A stretch of 25,946 bases of DNA, from positions 1-25,946 of the forward strand of contig DHPY01000080.1 in assembly GCA_002411015.1 (NCBI GenBank), read 5' to 3'. The DNA is from Armatimonadetes bacterium UBA5352 (GTDB taxonomy: Bacteria > Armatimonadota > Zipacnadia > Zipacnadales > UBA5352). The notes beneath the pieces were generated by a model. It was not told the DNA's origin. It did no database searches and saw nothing but the letters and a program-made list of their open reading frames with translations. Shown piece after piece: positions 24,837 through 25,946 of the stretch (position 1 is the first letter of the stretch; every line of letters begins with the position of its first letter). The translations under genes were made by a program, and so were the position numbers.

Positions 24837-25813
24837 TGGCTCGGAGGATGAAAAAGCGCGTCAAGCGGACCCATGACGTCGAGATGACCGTCGCCGACTA
24901 CCAGTTCCCGGGGGAGAAGCGGGTCTACTGGGAGGGCGTGGGTGGCCTCATCGGCATCTTCGTGATCGTCGTCTACAACGTCACCTACTTCGGCGTCCTG
25001 AACGAGAATACGCCGGGAAGCCCGCTCTACCACAACTACCTCGTGCCGGTGATCATCGCCATCTACCCGATCCTCGCATGGCTGCTGGCGAACGTCATCA
25101 CGCTGCGGCCGCGCAACAAGCGGCTGAAGCAGGAGGGGCTCAACGCCCGGGTCCTCAACAAGAACTACCCGAGACTCAAGGCGATCCTCGCCGAGCAATC
25201 GAGGCTGCTCGGGATGGATGAGCCGGAGATGTACGTGCTCGACGACAGCACCCCCTATATGTACTCGCTGCCGGGGAAGACCGGGAAGATCGTCACCACC
25301 AGCGCAATGATCGGCGCTCTGCACGACGACGAGGTTGCGGTGATGATCTCGCGGGAGATGGCGCACATCCAGGCCAGGCACCCACGCATGATGACGGTCA
25401 TTAGCGGCATCCGCCACGCGAACTCGATCATGAAGGTCCTCCTGTTCCCGATCACCGCGCTCGCGCTCTTCCTCGGCGGCTGGATGGACCTCGCCGAGGG
25501 CACGGCAGACCGTCTGGCGGCGCTCATCGCCGGCCGCCCGGCGCTCATCAACTCCGCCCTGGTGAAGGTCGCGGTGGCCTCGGACCGAGAGTCTGAGATC
25601 AGCAAGGGCGAGCTTGAGGCCTACCTCGACGCGGGCAGCGACGACCTCGCGACCGACGCCCACCAGATCGAGCGGCACTTCAAGATGGGCGAGTTCCTCA
25701 ACCGGCACATGTCGTTGAAGGAGCGCATCGAGGAGGTGCGCCAGTACTTCCGCACCGAAGAGGGCAAAGCGGGCCTGCAGAAAATGACGGAGGTCCGCCA
25801 GCGATTGGCATAG
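24836..25813 (+). CDS. M48-like membrane protein with degenerate zinc site
   Basis: 325 aa. Two transmembrane segments at about 36-57 and 66-90 are followed by an M48 (HtpX/STE24-like) domain: ARVLNKNYPRLKAILAEQSRLLG, EMYVLDDSTPYMYSLPG, and IVTTSAMIGALHDDEVAVMI leading to the active-site position. The zinc motif HExxH reads R173-E174-M-A-H177, so the first zinc-binding His is replaced (codon CGG, not a single base from CAC/CAT plus synonymous change). A RESE segment (ASDRESEIS) aligns with the third-ligand region RxxEAD. A third hydrophobic stretch is at about 197-217. Proteolytic activity is doubtful. It is tightly coupled to the two CNNM genes. No Cys- or His-rich replacement site is evident. 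Confidence 0.75.
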   Translation: MARRMKKRVKRTHDVEMTVADYQFPGEKRVYWEGVGGLIGIFVIVVYNVTYFGVLNENTPGSPLYHNYLVPVIIAIYPILAWLLANVITLRPRNKRLKQEGLNARVLNKNYPRLKAILAEQSRLLGMDEPEMYVLDDSTPYMYSLPGKTGKIVTTSAMIGALHDDEVAVMISREMAHIQARHPRMMTVISGIRHANSIMKVLLFPITALALFLGGWMDLAEGTADRLAALIAGRPALINSALVKVAVASDRESEISKGELEAYLDAGSDDLATDAHQIERHFKMGEFLNRHMSLKERIEEVRQYFRTEEGKAGLQKMTEVRQRLA

Positions 25814-25946
25814 CGTGCCGTTCGCGCCGTGTCCGCTTGTAGAGACGGGCTTCCAGCCCGTCATCCGTTCGCGGCGCAGGCATCCCTGCCTGCGTGCCGT
25901 TCCCGCCGTGTCCGTCCGCCGCGACGGGCTTCCACTCATATTCCAG
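25814..25946. repeat. Imperfect 79-bp-period repeat with hairpins after the M48-like gene
   Basis: CGTGCCGTTCGCGCCGTGTC at 25814 recurs with one change at 25893, and GACGGGCTTCCA at 25844 recurs at 25923, both offset by 79 bases. Unit 1 contains two perfect hairpins: GACGGGCT-tcc-AGCCCGTC (25844-25862) and CGCAGGCA-tccc-TGCCTGCG (25875-25894). The second unit departs after GACGGGCTTCCA, losing the return arm, and the window then ends. This looks like a dispersed palindromic intergenic repeat rather than coding DNA. The first hairpin may also serve as a terminator for the CNNM operon. Confidence 0.8.

Noticed and set aside
24779..25939. Long minus-strand open frame (386 codons) opposite the M48-like gene
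   Set aside because: It runs antisense to a convincing coding gene, its translation is low-complexity Arg/His/Asp-rich without domains, and such frames are common in high-GC DNA.
25814..25946. Insertion-sequence end or CRISPR start at the right edge
   Set aside because: No transposase reading frame or target-site duplication is visible, and the repeats are palindromic and imperfect; a REP-like element fits better.

Overview
This 25.9-kb window is a high-GC, densely packed bacterial chromosome segment. It encodes 19 intact protein genes, one probable frameshifted pseudogene and one tRNA. The best taxonomic hint is the type IV pilin-like protein at 19714-20412, whose start (FTLIELLVVIAIIAILAA, then FARAREKAR and SCQNN) is typical of the expanded prepilin-like secreted proteins of Armatimonadota, also seen in some other heterotrophic phyla. 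An apolipoprotein N-acyltransferase and many Sec signal peptides point to a diderm with lipoproteins. The assignment is inferred from sequence style; no search was run.

Left part (1-9337, all + strand): a secreted FlgT/CsgG-like protein is followed by a terminator hairpin. A long co-directional series comes next: ROK sugar kinase, cupin-type phosphoglucose isomerase, IMP dehydrogenase (guaB), a tartrate/D-malate/isopropylmalate-type dehydrogenase, a DUF255 (YyaL/SSP411) thioredoxin-fold protein with an extra DsbD-alpha-like C-terminal domain, and two overlapping amidohydrolase-fold genes. The first amidohydrolase has lost most of its metal ligands and the second has kept them.

Middle (9338-12140, +): a tRNA-Glu(CTC) with its own strong extended -10 promoter and a hairpin terminator, a secreted lytic transglycosylase, and a secreted seven-repeat FG-GAP/VCBS protein with an ASPIC/UnbV C-terminus.

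Minus-strand block (12149-21756): read 5' to 3' on the minus strand, a secreted protein with a CBM-like C-terminus comes first, then the prepilin-like protein with its own promoter and terminator. Next is a secD-secF-lrp/asnC-aminotransferase-lnt-class I glutamine amidotransferase-like series. Its promoter ahead of secD is close to consensus, and the last four genes are joined by 4-base stop/start overlaps. A 53-bp tandem duplication separates secD and secF. Upstream of the CBM-like gene lies a decayed LamG-domain gene.

Right part (22162-25946, +): an extended -10 promoter precedes three overlapping membrane-protein genes. Two are CNNM/CorC-type (DUF21-CBS-CorC) paralogs and the third is an M48-like membrane protein whose HExxH motif has become RExxH. 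The window ends in imperfect 79-bp-period repeats that contain strong hairpins.

No CRISPR array, insertion sequence, phage or defence gene was recognised. The most interesting leads are the intact/degenerate protein pairs (amidohydrolases; CNNM pair plus M48-like protein), the DUF255-DsbD-alpha fusion and the two repeat structures.
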